In this document: in pieces, positions 16,830 through 24,931 of the stretch
Position numbering within the stretch: the first letter of the stretch is position 1
Layout: each line of letters begins with the position of its first letter
From: Gordonia sediminis
GTDB taxonomy: Bacteria > Actinomycetota > Actinomycetes > Mycobacteriales > Mycobacteriaceae
Direction of reading: 5' to 3'
Assembly (NCBI GenBank): GCA_004193205.1
Contig: RZUM01000016.1
Location: 1-64,000 of the forward strand
DNA length: 64,000 nt
The notes under the pieces: generated by a model
Database searches by the model: none
The model's input: the letters and a program-made list of their open reading frames with translations, nothing else
Told to the model about the DNA's origin: nothing
Position numbers and translations under genes: made by a program

Positions 16830-18509
16830 CTACTGCACCGGTTCCATGCCGGCGGCGGCCTCGAAATCGGTGACGGCGGCGAACTTGACCCGACGACGGC
16901 CCGCGCTCTTCCCCGCAGATTTCTCGGCGGCGTCGATGGCCTTCCAACCGGTCAGGTCGATACGGCGCGCCCCGCGGGTGGACACGATCTCGGCGACGTC
17001 GTCACGAGCGGTCGCCGGGGCGGCCAGCGTGCCGTCGGCGATGTCCTTCAGCACCGCGTCCGCGGTTTCCTGTCCACACATCCGATTCATTCCGATCCCC
17101 CCGGTCGCGCCGCGTTTGATCCATCCGGTCACATACAGCCCCGCCACGACGTCACCGTCGCCACTGGCCTGCACCCGACCTCCCGTGTTCGGAACGATGC
17201 CCTTCACCTCGTCGAACGGCAAGTCGAGAACCGGAACGCCACGATAACCGATGGCACGCAGCACGAGCCCGGTCTCGATGTCGAACCGCTCGTCACCGGG
17301 CGTCACGGCCACCCGACCGGTGCCCGGCGCATAGGTGTTGCGGACGCAGACCAGCCCCCGCACCTGCCCCTCGCCGACGGCCTCGACCGGGGAGACCAGG
17401 AAGCGGAAGACGATACGACGATTGCCGTCGGTGGTGGGCCGCTCGGAGAACTCGCGGGCCAGCCGGATCTTCGTGGCGATGGTCGAGTCGAGGGTGTCGT
17501 CGTCGAGGGCGGCCTGGGTGGCCGGGTCCAAGGCCAGTTCGTCGGGATCGATCACCACGTCCACACCGTCGACCTCACCGAGCGCGAGGAACTCGCTGTT
17601 GGTGTAGGCGGCCTGCGCCACCCCGCGGCGGCCGAGCAGCACCACCTCGCGCACCTGGGATTCCCGCAACTGTGCCAGCGCGTGATCGGCGATGTCGGTG
17701 GCGGCCAGGTCCTCGGGGTCGGTGACCAGGATGCGGGCGACGTCGAGGGCGACGTTGCCGTTGCCGACCACCACCGCGCGTTCGGTCGACAGGTCGACAT
17801 CGAACTCGGCGTAGTCGGGATGGCCGTTGTACCACGCGACGAATTCGGTGGCCGGGATCGAACCGGGCAGATCCTCGCCCTCGATGCCGAGTCGTTTGTC
17901 GGTGGCCGCGCCGACCGCGTAGACCACCGCGTGGTAGCGGTCCATGATCTCGTCGTGCGAGATGTGCTTGCCCACCTCGACGTTGAGGAAGTACTGGAAG
18001 TTCTTCTTGGCGGCCGTCGCGGCGAAGGTCTTCTCGACCCCCTTCGTCGACGCGTGATCGGGGGCCACCCCGGCCCGCACGAGGCCGTACGGGGTCGGCA
18101 GACGATCGAACATGTCGACCTTGACCTGCGCTTTACGCACCAGTTCCTCGGCCGCGTAGAAGGCCGCCGGCCCGGCCCCGATGATCGCCACGTGGAACTC
18201 ACCGTCGGGCAGTTGCGGCAGCTTCTTCGGGGGCACCAGGCCGCCCTCGACGTCGTGATCCTTGTAATAGTCCGCATTGATCTGCAGGTACGGCTCGTCA
18301 CGAGCTTCGAGCTGGTCGTCGGGCAGGATCGCCTCCACCGGGCACTCGTCGATGCAGGCGCCACAGTCGATGCAGGTCTCCGGGTCGATGTAGAGCATCT
18401 CCGCCGTCAGGAACTCGGGCTCGTCCTGGGTCGGGTGAATGCAGTTGACCGGACACACCGCAACACAACTGGCGTCGTTACAACATGGTCGGGTGATCAC
18501 ATGCGCCAT
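16830..18509 (-). CDS. fprB: Ferredoxin fused to NADPH:ferredoxin reductase (FprB type)
   Basis: This 559-residue fusion starts with a 7Fe-type ferredoxin domain (CCNDASCVAVCPVNCIHP, then CIDCGACIDECPVEA). An adrenodoxin-reductase-like flavoprotein follows from about residue 107, with GAGPAAFYAAEELV for FAD, VGNGNVALDVARI for NADPH, and GWIKRGATGGIG near the C-terminus. It passes electrons from NADPH through FAD to the iron-sulfur domain and on to acceptors such as cytochromes P450. Length and order match mycobacterial FprB. It heads an operon with a GT4, a methyltransferase and a toroid protein. Two palindromes lie upstream, one of them matching the KstR pattern. Confidence 0.93.
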   Translation of the reverse strand: MAHVITRPCCNDASCVAVCPVNCIHPTQDEPEFLTAEMLYIDPETCIDCGACIDECPVEAILPDDQLEARDEPYLQINADYYKDHDVEGGLVPPKKLPQLPDGEFHVAIIGAGPAAFYAAEELVRKAQVKVDMFDRLPTPYGLVRAGVAPDHASTKGVEKTFAATAAKKNFQYFLNVEVGKHISHDEIMDRYHAVVYAVGAATDKRLGIEGEDLPGSIPATEFVAWYNGHPDYAEFDVDLSTERAVVVGNGNVALDVARILVTDPEDLAATDIADHALAQLRESQVREVVLLGRRGVAQAAYTNSEFLALGEVDGVDVVIDPDELALDPATQAALDDDTLDSTIATKIRLAREFSERPTTDGNRRIVFRFLVSPVEAVGEGQVRGLVCVRNTYAPGTGRVAVTPGDERFDIETGLVLRAIGYRGVPVLDLPFDEVKGIVPNTGGRVQASGDGDVVAGLYVTGWIKRGATGGIGMNRMCGQETADAVLKDIADGTLAAPATARDDVAEIVSTRGARRIDLTGWKAIDAAEKSAGKSAGRRRVKFAAVTDFEAAAGMEPVQ

Positions 18510-18535
18510 CTGCGGTTTCCTCGTAATCCAACACG

Positions 18536-18549
18536 TGGAACGTGTTCTA
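18536..18549. promoter_or_regulatory. KstR-like 14-bp palindrome
   Basis: The sequence TGGAACGTGTTCTA fits the TnnAACnnGTTnnA pattern described for the cholesterol-catabolism repressor KstR. It lies 27 bp upstream of the fprB start in the divergent region. A longer imperfect palindrome AACACG-TGGAA-CGTGTT overlaps it. Binding is an inference. Confidence 0.5.
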
Positions 18550-18564
18550 GTTTTGCCGTCGTAT

Positions 18565-18585
18565 GTATCTTAACTGCAAAGATAC
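18565..18585. promoter_or_regulatory. 7-7-7 inverted repeat in divergent promoter region
   Basis: The arms GTATCTT (18565-18571) and AAGATAC (18579-18585) are perfect and separated by AACTGCA. The site lies about 24 bp before the acyl-ACP thioesterase GTG and is AT-rich relative to its surroundings. It could bind a MarR- or Lrp-type regulator or overlap the promoter itself. Confidence 0.5.
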
Positions 18586-18608
18586 CGGGGACTGAAAGCG
18601 AGGACCGA

Positions 18609-19442
18609 GTGGACATATCGCCTGCCGGGACCGAGGCACCGATCGCGCCGTTGTCCGACCGTAAGGACGGTGCTCAGTTCTTCGAGGGCCACTACCGAGT
18701 CCGCACCGGGGACGTCGACCAGCAGATGCGTGTGCGGCTCGACGCCGTGGCCCGCTACCTGCAAGACGTCGCCAACGACAACATCGAGGCGACCGAGTTC
18801 CACTCCACCGATCCGTTCTGGATCGTCCGGCGGACCATCATCGATGTGATCGCGCCGATCTCCTGGCCGGCGGGGTTCACCGCGCAACGCTGGTGCGGGG
18901 CGCTGTCCACGCGCTGGACCAACATGCGTGTGCGGCTGACGGCCGATCACCAGACGAACCGGTTCAACCCCGACCCGCGACCCGACGGCCTCATCGAGAC
19001 CGAGGCGTTCTGGATCAACGTAAACGATCAGGGGATGCCGTCGCGGCTGACCGACAGCGCGTTCGACATGCTCTCGTCGATGACCGACGAGCACCGTCTG
19101 CGGTGGAAGTCGATGAACCCGGAGAAGGCGCCGGCGCCGGGCGAGGTGGAGTTACCCGACCGTGAGCACGTGCTGCGCAGCACCGATTTCGACCCGTTCA
19201 AGCATTTGAACAACGCGGCCTACCTCGAGGCGGTCGAGGACGAGTTGATCGATCGTCCCGATCTCGTCGACGTCCCCCATCGGCTGGTGATCGAATACCT
19301 CCGTCCCATCGTGCCCGGCGTGACGCTCACGCTGCGGCGGGTTCACGAACCGGAGCGCCTGTCACTGTGGATGCTGATCCCGGGCGAGGACTCCGAGCCG
19401 ATCGTCGCGGCCACGGTGACGGTGTCGAGACTGCCCGTCTGA
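18609..19442 (+). CDS. Acyl-ACP thioesterase family protein
   Basis: This protein of about 277 residues has two hotdog domains. The first carries HYRVRTGDVDQQMRVRLDAV and the WTNMRVRL region; the second has the conserved DFDPFKHLNNAAYLEAVED that marks FatA/FatB-like and YbgC-like enzymes (Asp, His, Asn-Asn). It would release fatty acids from acyl carrier protein or CoA. The GTG start is preceded by GCGAGG. It is divergent from fprB and convergent with the DUF3558 genes. Confidence 0.85.
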   Translation: MDISPAGTEAPIAPLSDRKDGAQFFEGHYRVRTGDVDQQMRVRLDAVARYLQDVANDNIEATEFHSTDPFWIVRRTIIDVIAPISWPAGFTAQRWCGALSTRWTNMRVRLTADHQTNRFNPDPRPDGLIETEAFWINVNDQGMPSRLTDSAFDMLSSMTDEHRLRWKSMNPEKAPAPGEVELPDREHVLRSTDFDPFKHLNNAAYLEAVEDELIDRPDLVDVPHRLVIEYLRPIVPGVTLTLRRVHEPERLSLWMLIPGEDSEPIVAATVTVSRLPV

Positions 19443-19449
19443 ACCTCGA

Positions 19450-19998
19450 TCACTGTCCGCCGGTGAGCAGCAGCTCCATCAGCTTCGTCGGCGCGGCGCA
19501 CGGGTCGGCCGGCGCCGCGGAGCCGCTCGGTTCGACCCACCAGGTGTAGACGCCCCGGCTCGGGGCGCGGGCGGTGACGCCGCAGACCGCCGGCCGTTTC
19601 GGGTCGCGCTGGGTGAACGCGGTCTGACCGGCGATCTTGATGTTCTCGGTCTCGTAGCCCAGTTGCTTGGCGGTGTCCTTCTCCACGGTCGGGTTACCCC
19701 ACTCGAACCAGTTGAAGGTCACGTTGGCCAGCACCGCACCCTCGACGATCCAGCGGCAGATCGCGCCGTTGAAGGTGCCACGCGCGGTGGTGCCGCCGAC
19801 GACCTCGGCGATCTTCGGCGCGGCCAGCACCTGGCACTCGAGCAGCAGATTGTCGAACTGGTCGGTGTCGACGTGCCCCTCCTGCTGGTTGTCGGCGGCA
19901 CCGACGGCGACCGCGGTGCCGTCGACGGTTCGCGCACAAGCGGTTCCGAGACCCACGACCAGCAGCAGGGCCAGCACGGCCAGCATCGCGCGCCTCAT
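19450..19998 (-). CDS. DUF3558 lipoprotein
   Basis: This 182-residue lipoprotein has an N-terminal signal with lipobox GTAC and lipidated Cys21. The remainder fits DUF3558 (LLLECQVLAAPKIAEVVGG, CRWIVEGAV, VTFNWFEWGNP, RPAVCGVTARA). Family members are cell-envelope lipoproteins of mycolata and related genera, function unknown. The start overlaps the stop of the next DUF3558 gene by ATGA, so the two DUF3558 genes are translated together. Confidence 0.9.
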   Translation of the reverse strand: MRRAMLAVLALLLVVGLGTACARTVDGTAVAVGAADNQQEGHVDTDQFDNLLLECQVLAAPKIAEVVGGTTARGTFNGAICRWIVEGAVLANVTFNWFEWGNPTVEKDTAKQLGYETENIKIAGQTAFTQRDPKRPAVCGVTARAPSRGVYTWWVEPSGSAAPADPCAAPTKLMELLLTGGQ

Positions 19999-20537
19999 GA
20001 CGCACGCTCGACGGACAGTCGTGACAGCTCCGTCGCCGCGTCACAGATGTGCTCGGTCGACGGCGGCTGTTCGTCGATGGGCGACAGGACGCCGGCACTG
20101 ACCGACCATTCGAAGAAGTCGGCGCCGAAGGCGATACCGATCTCGCAGATGCCGGAGTCGGACGCAATGAACCCCTTGTGTCCGTTGATCTCGAAGTCCT
20201 TCGTGGATTCCCGCGTCAACTGCTCGGTCGCGCGTTCCCGGCCGATCGGTGACCCGCGGTACCAGTTGAACGAGGCCACCGGGCCGGTACGGTCCGAACC
20301 GCTGGCCCATTCGCAGACCGAGGCGTTGTTGACGGTGTTACTCAGCCCGGAGAACTGCGTGATGCGGATGACCTCTTCGGAGGTGACGCCGCCGCACTCG
20401 CCGAAGAACGGGCCGGCGCCGGCCTGGGCGGCCATGTCGGGGGTCCCGGTCGCGGCGGCGTTGTCGGAGCCGCTCGAGCACCCGGCGAGCAGCGTGACGA
20501 ACACGGCGGTCGCCGCGACCAGGAAGCCACCGTGCAT
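19995..20537 (-). other. Alternative start giving a separate DUF3558 lipoprotein
   Basis: Translation from the ATG at 20537 would give a 180-residue lipoprotein starting MHGGFLVAATAVF with lipobox LAGC. This is the arrangement expected if the S4 and lipoprotein functions are separate. It is nested in the longer frame listed above and is not an additional gene. Confidence 0.5.
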
Positions 20538-20888
20538 CCGCAGCCGATCGAGTTCGCGCCGTTCACGTTTGGTGGGACGGCCCGATCCGGGATCGCGGCG
20601 GGGCTGACTGGCCAGGATCTCCCGCGGGGGTGGCGGCGGGCTGTGGTCGATGTAGCATTCGGCGGCGGCCGGGGCCGACACCCGCTTGCTGATCAGTTTC
20701 GTCACCTCGACGATGCGTTCGTGTCCGTGCAGCCGGACGCGAACCTCGTCGCCGATCCCGACGGGCTGGGCCGGTTTGGCGGTGGTCCCGTTGACGCGGA
20801 CGTGGCCGCCGCGACATGCCGCTCCGGCGGCCGACCGGGTCTTGGTGAGCCGGATCGCCCAGATCCAGCTGTCGACACGAGTCGTCAC
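19995..20888 (-). CDS. S4 RNA-binding domain fused to a DUF3558 lipoprotein
   Basis: One uninterrupted 297-residue frame joins two normally separate proteins. Residues 1-117 are an Hsp15-like S4 protein (RVDSWIWAIRLTKTRSAAGA, GHVRVNG, and the usual Arg-rich tail GRPTKRERRELDRLR). From Met118 the sequence reads as a lipoprotein signal (VAATAVFVTLLAGC) followed by a DUF3558 domain (GECGGVTSEEV, CEWASGSDR, FNWYRGSPIG). As a fusion it would be a cytosolic S4 domain, one membrane segment and an extracellular domain. Alternatively the lipoprotein starts at the internal ATG at 20537 and the S4 stop codon has been lost. No stop lies between the parts. Confidence 0.8.
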   Translation of the reverse strand: MTTRVDSWIWAIRLTKTRSAAGAACRGGHVRVNGTTAKPAQPVGIGDEVRVRLHGHERIVEVTKLISKRVSAPAAAECYIDHSPPPPPREILASQPRRDPGSGRPTKRERRELDRLRMHGGFLVAATAVFVTLLAGCSSGSDNAAATGTPDMAAQAGAGPFFGECGGVTSEEVIRITQFSGLSNTVNNASVCEWASGSDRTGPVASFNWYRGSPIGRERATEQLTRESTKDFEINGHKGFIASDSGICEIGIAFGADFFEWSVSAGVLSPIDEQPPSTEHICDAATELSRLSVERAS

Positions 20889-20894
20889 GCCGTC

Positions 20895-21089
20895 TTATTT
20901 CTGCCGGGTCAGCAGGTAGTACCCGGCGCCCCCGGCGACCAGCCCGATGATCAGGGCCGGCCAGAACCCCATGAGCACCCAGAGTACGACGAACACCACG
21001 ATTCCCGGGGAAACCGCGGCCAGGCTCATACCCGGGTGCTGACGGACGACTTGGGAGACCGCGTTGCGCTTGGCCGGATCGGTCGCCAT
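20895..21089 (-). CDS. Small two-helix membrane protein
   Basis: This 64-residue protein starts MATDPAKRNAVSQVV and has two hydrophobic segments (about residues 26-40 and 44-58) separated by a short turn. RBS-like AAGGAGG precedes the start. It ends 6 bp before the S4 gene, so the two are probably co-transcribed. I recognise no family with certainty; it may be a small membrane protein conserved beside the S4 gene in related genomes. Confidence 0.75.
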   Translation of the reverse strand: MATDPAKRNAVSQVVRQHPGMSLAAVSPGIVVFVVLWVLMGFWPALIIGLVAGGAGYYLLTRQK

Positions 21090-21221
21090 GACTCCTCCTT
21101 GGTGAGGCTGAACGGGTGACGTTCAACGATGACTCCACTGTAGCCAAGACGACGAACCACCCCGCGTGTTCGCCCATTGGGCGCGCGGGATGGTTCGTGT
21201 CGTACTGCGGGTGAGCGGGTG

Positions 21222-23060
21222 TCAGTCTCCGGTGGAACCCGAGGAACCGCCGGACTCGTTCGAGCCGTCCGAGCTCTCGCCGGATTCCGACTTCTCCGAC
21301 GTCGACTCCTCGGATGACGTCTCCACAGATGACGACTGCTCGGATGACGACTCCTCGGATGACGACGTCGTCTCGCCGCTCTGCTCGGCGGTGCCCTCGT
21401 CCTCGGCACTGTCGCTGCGGTGCTTGCCGACGTAGCCGCCGACGTTGTCCGACCCGCCCTCGGGGGTGCGGTGCTTGCCGATGTAATCCGCCACCGGGCC
21501 AACGGAGTTCGACGACGACGCCGGCTCCTCGAAGCACGTCGGCGTCACGACCGATTCCGCCTGTGGCGCTGACACCGGGGTTGGGTCCTCGGGCGCGCCG
21601 GCCCGCAGCAGCATCGGCGTTTCATCGGTCTCCGACAAGGGTTCCCGCGCGGGAGCGGCCAGCGTCGTGGTCGTCGGCGTCGAGGTGGTCGTGTCCGGGA
21701 TGACAAATGGCCCCGCGGTCGGGATGCCGAACGGGAACTCGATCTCCGGAACTCCGATCACCGGCACGATCTCGCCGGTGTCGAGGGTGTCGAACACGAG
21801 GACCGGTGCGCCGAGATGATTCGGACGTTCCTGCCCGTTGACCGTGACCATCGGGTTGAGCGTCAACTCCTGGCCGAGCCAGTTGATGACGATCGGCGCC
21901 TGCGTGCCGTAGTCACTGGTGAACCGCACAAAGTTGCCGCCGAGCAGGTCGTAGTCACCGCCGGCGCTGAGTCGCGCGAAGTCCTTGCTGAGGCTGATCG
22001 GCTCCCCGTTCAGGATCTGGGTGATCACCTGCGCGAAGACGCCGGCCGGGTCGACCAGGATCGCGGACGGGTCGGTGAGACCGAACTGGACCTCCGGGGA
22101 GTCCTTGAGGAGGTCGAGGCGGAAGTCGAAGGTGCCCGCCACGTTGGCGCAGGCACCGACACCTTCGGCGTACGCGCCGGTGATGCCGCCGTAGCAGCTG
22201 ACCTGCTGGATCGCCGGGATGGAGGGTAGTTGGATGCCGAGGATCTCGGAGCTGCCGAGTACCGTCACCGGGATCTCGCTGGTGGTCCAGGCGTTTGCCA
22301 TACCCACGACCGCGAAGGAGATCGCGGTCCGTCCGTCGCTGGCGCCGGCGGTGGCGAGGCTGACGGGCAGATACGAGATCGCCGTTGCCTTCCCGCCTCC
22401 GGATGCCAGCGCGAACTGGAAGCCGCTGCCGATCACCTTCGCCGAGCCCTCGGTCAAGGGCGCGTCGGGAATCGGCACGCCGATGCCTATCGCACCCGCA
22501 CCGGCCACCGCCGTCTGTTGGACGCCGAGGGCGATCAGGTACTGACCGTAGGCCGCCGCGAAGGCCGCATCGCCGGCCACACCGTCCGGGAAGTCGTCCC
22601 GAACCGGCTCCGTTGGCGGATTGTTGAGGTAGTCCTGCGTCTCGTTGTAGAGGACGTCGGTGTCGTCGCCGTCGTCGACCCGCGGCACCAGCTCGATCCG
22701 GGTCGGCAGGATCACCGCGATGCCGGTGCCGGTCGACTTCGAACAGTCCGCGCCACCGCTGGTTCCGCCGCCGGCGCACAGCTCGATCCGGAATGCCTTG
22801 AGCGCCTCCTGCGTCGCCTCGTTGTTGGCGATGCCGGCGATGAGCTCACCGAGTTGGCCGACTGGGTTGTCGATCTCACCGACACCGGGGATGGTGACCG
22901 CCACGGCCGGTTCTGGGCTGATCACCTGACCGGCACCCACCGCTGCAACCGTCGCCAGCGCCGCCGCGCCGGCGGCCACGGTAGTGCGCTTCTGCTTGCG
23001 GTTGCGGCGTCGCTCCTGCTTCCGGGTTCGCCGAATTGCGTTGCGCCCCATATCGGTCAT
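21222..23060 (-). CDS. Large secreted protein with YxGKHR repeats and Ser/Glu-rich tail
   Basis: This protein has about 612 residues. A very basic N-terminus (RRTRKQERRRNRKQKR) precedes a hydrophobic segment and an AVA-type cleavage site, so it looks exported. The central ~400 residues are Gly/Ala-rich beta-type sequence (IPGVGEIDNPVGQLGELIAG) with no recognised domain. The C-terminal part has a Thr-rich linker, two YxGKHR motifs (YIGKHRTPEGG, YVGKHRSDS) and a long Ser/Glu low-complexity tail. I chose the ATG at 23060, which has GGGGGAG eight bases upstream. The family is unknown to me; cell-wall association is possible. Confidence 0.85.
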   Translation of the reverse strand: MTDMGRNAIRRTRKQERRRNRKQKRTTVAAGAAALATVAAVGAGQVISPEPAVAVTIPGVGEIDNPVGQLGELIAGIANNEATQEALKAFRIELCAGGGTSGGADCSKSTGTGIAVILPTRIELVPRVDDGDDTDVLYNETQDYLNNPPTEPVRDDFPDGVAGDAAFAAAYGQYLIALGVQQTAVAGAGAIGIGVPIPDAPLTEGSAKVIGSGFQFALASGGGKATAISYLPVSLATAGASDGRTAISFAVVGMANAWTTSEIPVTVLGSSEILGIQLPSIPAIQQVSCYGGITGAYAEGVGACANVAGTFDFRLDLLKDSPEVQFGLTDPSAILVDPAGVFAQVITQILNGEPISLSKDFARLSAGGDYDLLGGNFVRFTSDYGTQAPIVINWLGQELTLNPMVTVNGQERPNHLGAPVLVFDTLDTGEIVPVIGVPEIEFPFGIPTAGPFVIPDTTTSTPTTTTLAAPAREPLSETDETPMLLRAGAPEDPTPVSAPQAESVVTPTCFEEPASSSNSVGPVADYIGKHRTPEGGSDNVGGYVGKHRSDSAEDEGTAEQSGETTSSSEESSSEQSSSVETSSEESTSEKSESGESSDGSNESGGSSGSTGD

Positions 23061-23269
23061 GCGTCCCACTCCCCCTGCACAGCCCTCTGCCCCTACAAAA
23101 CGTGCTCATTGAAACACGACATTGCGGGCAAATACACAATTTCGAAGAAATGGTTCAAGACACCCAAAGCTGGACGCTCGCCCCACTTTTCGGCGCTGCG
23201 ATGATCCGCACATCGTCCGGTCGGACGAATCCGAGACTGTCCAGAAGCGCGTGGAGTGTGGCCGGGAGG
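23061..23269. promoter_or_regulatory. AT-richer intergenic region with candidate promoter
   Basis: No gene is visible here. On the minus strand, TTGAAC (23153-23158) and TATTTG (23129-23134) are 18 bp apart and could be the -35 and -10 boxes of the secreted-protein gene. The stretch around 23110-23160 is notably less GC-rich than the flanks. This is a weak prediction. Confidence 0.35.
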
Positions 23270-24931
23270 TCACCAGCGGGTGCGGTCAAGCCCTTCCCCC
23301 CGCGCGGCCGCGTCGGCGGCACACCCGAAGCCGACCACCCAGCGCCCGTCGGCGAGTTCGACGCGGCCCAGCATCATCGGCGACGGCAGAGCCGCGAGGA
23401 ACTCGCCGAGCGCGGCCGGCGACAGCGTCCACAGTTCGCCGTCGATCTGCCGGCCGTCGGGGTCGCGCACCAGACCAGGTTTGGCCGGTGTCGTGTCCAG
23501 CGCCACGAGCCGGTAATTCGGGGCCGTCGTCACCGGGCCCGACCAGCGCGCGCCGCGGTCGGCCAGTTCGTGCGCCAATGGACCGCCGCGCATATGCGCC
23601 CCGAACACCGCGAGTTCCACTGCCGCCGAGACTGTTTCCGGCCAGGCCTGACCCGGGACGGGGGTCGGGTCACCGTCGAACCGGCGCGCCAGGTCGACGA
23701 CGACGGCGTCGTCGTGCCCACGCCCGAGCAACGTGATGCCGAACTGCGCCTGCGTCCCGTCGGCCTCGTCGACGACACCGGCCGGGATCGCCACCCCGCA
23801 CAGGTCGAAGAGGTTGCAGAAGTTCGTGTAGGTGCCCATCCGGGAGTTCACCCCGACCGGGTCGGCGGCGACCTGCGCGAGTGTGGGATGCAGGGGTGCC
23901 GTCGGGACCAAGAGCACGTCCGCGTCGCCGAGTTCGTCCATCGCCTGCGCACGCAGTTGCTCGACCCGGCGGCGCGCCGCGAGGAGGTCCACGGCGCTGA
24001 ATCGTTGTCCGCCACGGATGATCCCGGAGACGACCGGATCGATCCCGGCGGTCGCGGGGTCGGCGTCGTCGACGAATTCGCCGACGGCGTCGTAGCGTTC
24101 GGCGACCAGCGCGTCGTCATAAAGCAGCTTTGCCGCGGTCAGGAACGGTGTCAGATCGATGGGTTTGACGCGCAGTCCGGCGGCCTGCGCGCGGGCCACC
24201 GCCGCGGCGAAGGCGGCCCGCCACGCGTCGTCGAGTTCGGGCAGTTCGGCCGGGACGGCGACGATCGGCTGTGCGGGGGCGGCGAGCCGGGTGGTCGGAC
24301 CGAACGGGCGGGGTCCCGCCGCGGCTGCCATCGCCGCCATCGCGGTATCGGCGAGTTCCAGGTCGGTGGCGACGATCGTCACCGTGTCGTAGCTCGCGCA
24401 GGCGGGCACGACCCCCTCGGTGGACACCACCCCGAGTGTGGGCTTGATGCCGACGATCCCCTGCAGCCCGGCCGGTACCCGACCGGAGCCGGCGGTGTCG
24501 GTGCCGATCGCGATGTCGGCGAACCCGAGCGCGACGGCGACCGCCGACCCGGAACTCGAACCACCCGAGATGTGGTCGGGTCGGCGCGAATCCCGCACGG
24601 CACCATAGGGACTGCGTGTGCCGACGAGTCCGGTGGCGAACTGGTCGAGGTTGGTCTTGCCGATCACCACCGCGCCGGCCGCCCGCAGCGCCGCCACCGC
24701 GGGTGCGTCGACGGTCGGGACGTAGGAGTAGCCGGGGCAGGCCGCCGTGGTCGGCAGCCCCGCGACGTCGACGTTGTCCTTGACGGCGAGGACGATGCCG
24801 GCCAGCGGTCCGCCGCGGCGCACCGACTCCCGGTGGTCGGCCGCCACGTCGTCGCGGGGACGCAGGGTAATGAACACCTCTGGACGGTCCGCGGCGTCGA
24901 TGCGGCGATAGATCTCGGTGATCGCGCTCAT
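23270..24931 (-). CDS. atzF: Allophanate hydrolase
   Basis: This 553-residue protein has an amidase-signature domain plus the C-terminal extension typical of allophanate hydrolases. The Ser-cisSer-Lys set is visible: Lys51 in AVKDNVD, the GGSSSGSAVA loop at 123-132, and nucleophile Ser149 in DTAGSGR. The C-terminal domain (NYRLVALDTTPAKPGL, then GFGCAAD) matches AtzF/DUR1,2. It cleaves allophanate to ammonia and carbon dioxide. It overlaps the carboxyltransferase gene by ATGA and ends the operon. The start at MSAIT is chosen from homology and the overlap. Confidence 0.92.
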   Translation of the reverse strand: MSAITEIYRRIDAADRPEVFITLRPRDDVAADHRESVRRGGPLAGIVLAVKDNVDVAGLPTTAACPGYSYVPTVDAPAVAALRAAGAVVIGKTNLDQFATGLVGTRSPYGAVRDSRRPDHISGGSSSGSAVAVALGFADIAIGTDTAGSGRVPAGLQGIVGIKPTLGVVSTEGVVPACASYDTVTIVATDLELADTAMAAMAAAAGPRPFGPTTRLAAPAQPIVAVPAELPELDDAWRAAFAAAVARAQAAGLRVKPIDLTPFLTAAKLLYDDALVAERYDAVGEFVDDADPATAGIDPVVSGIIRGGQRFSAVDLLAARRRVEQLRAQAMDELGDADVLLVPTAPLHPTLAQVAADPVGVNSRMGTYTNFCNLFDLCGVAIPAGVVDEADGTQAQFGITLLGRGHDDAVVVDLARRFDGDPTPVPGQAWPETVSAAVELAVFGAHMRGGPLAHELADRGARWSGPVTTAPNYRLVALDTTPAKPGLVRDPDGRQIDGELWTLSPAALGEFLAALPSPMMLGRVELADGRWVVGFGCAADAAARGEGLDRTRW

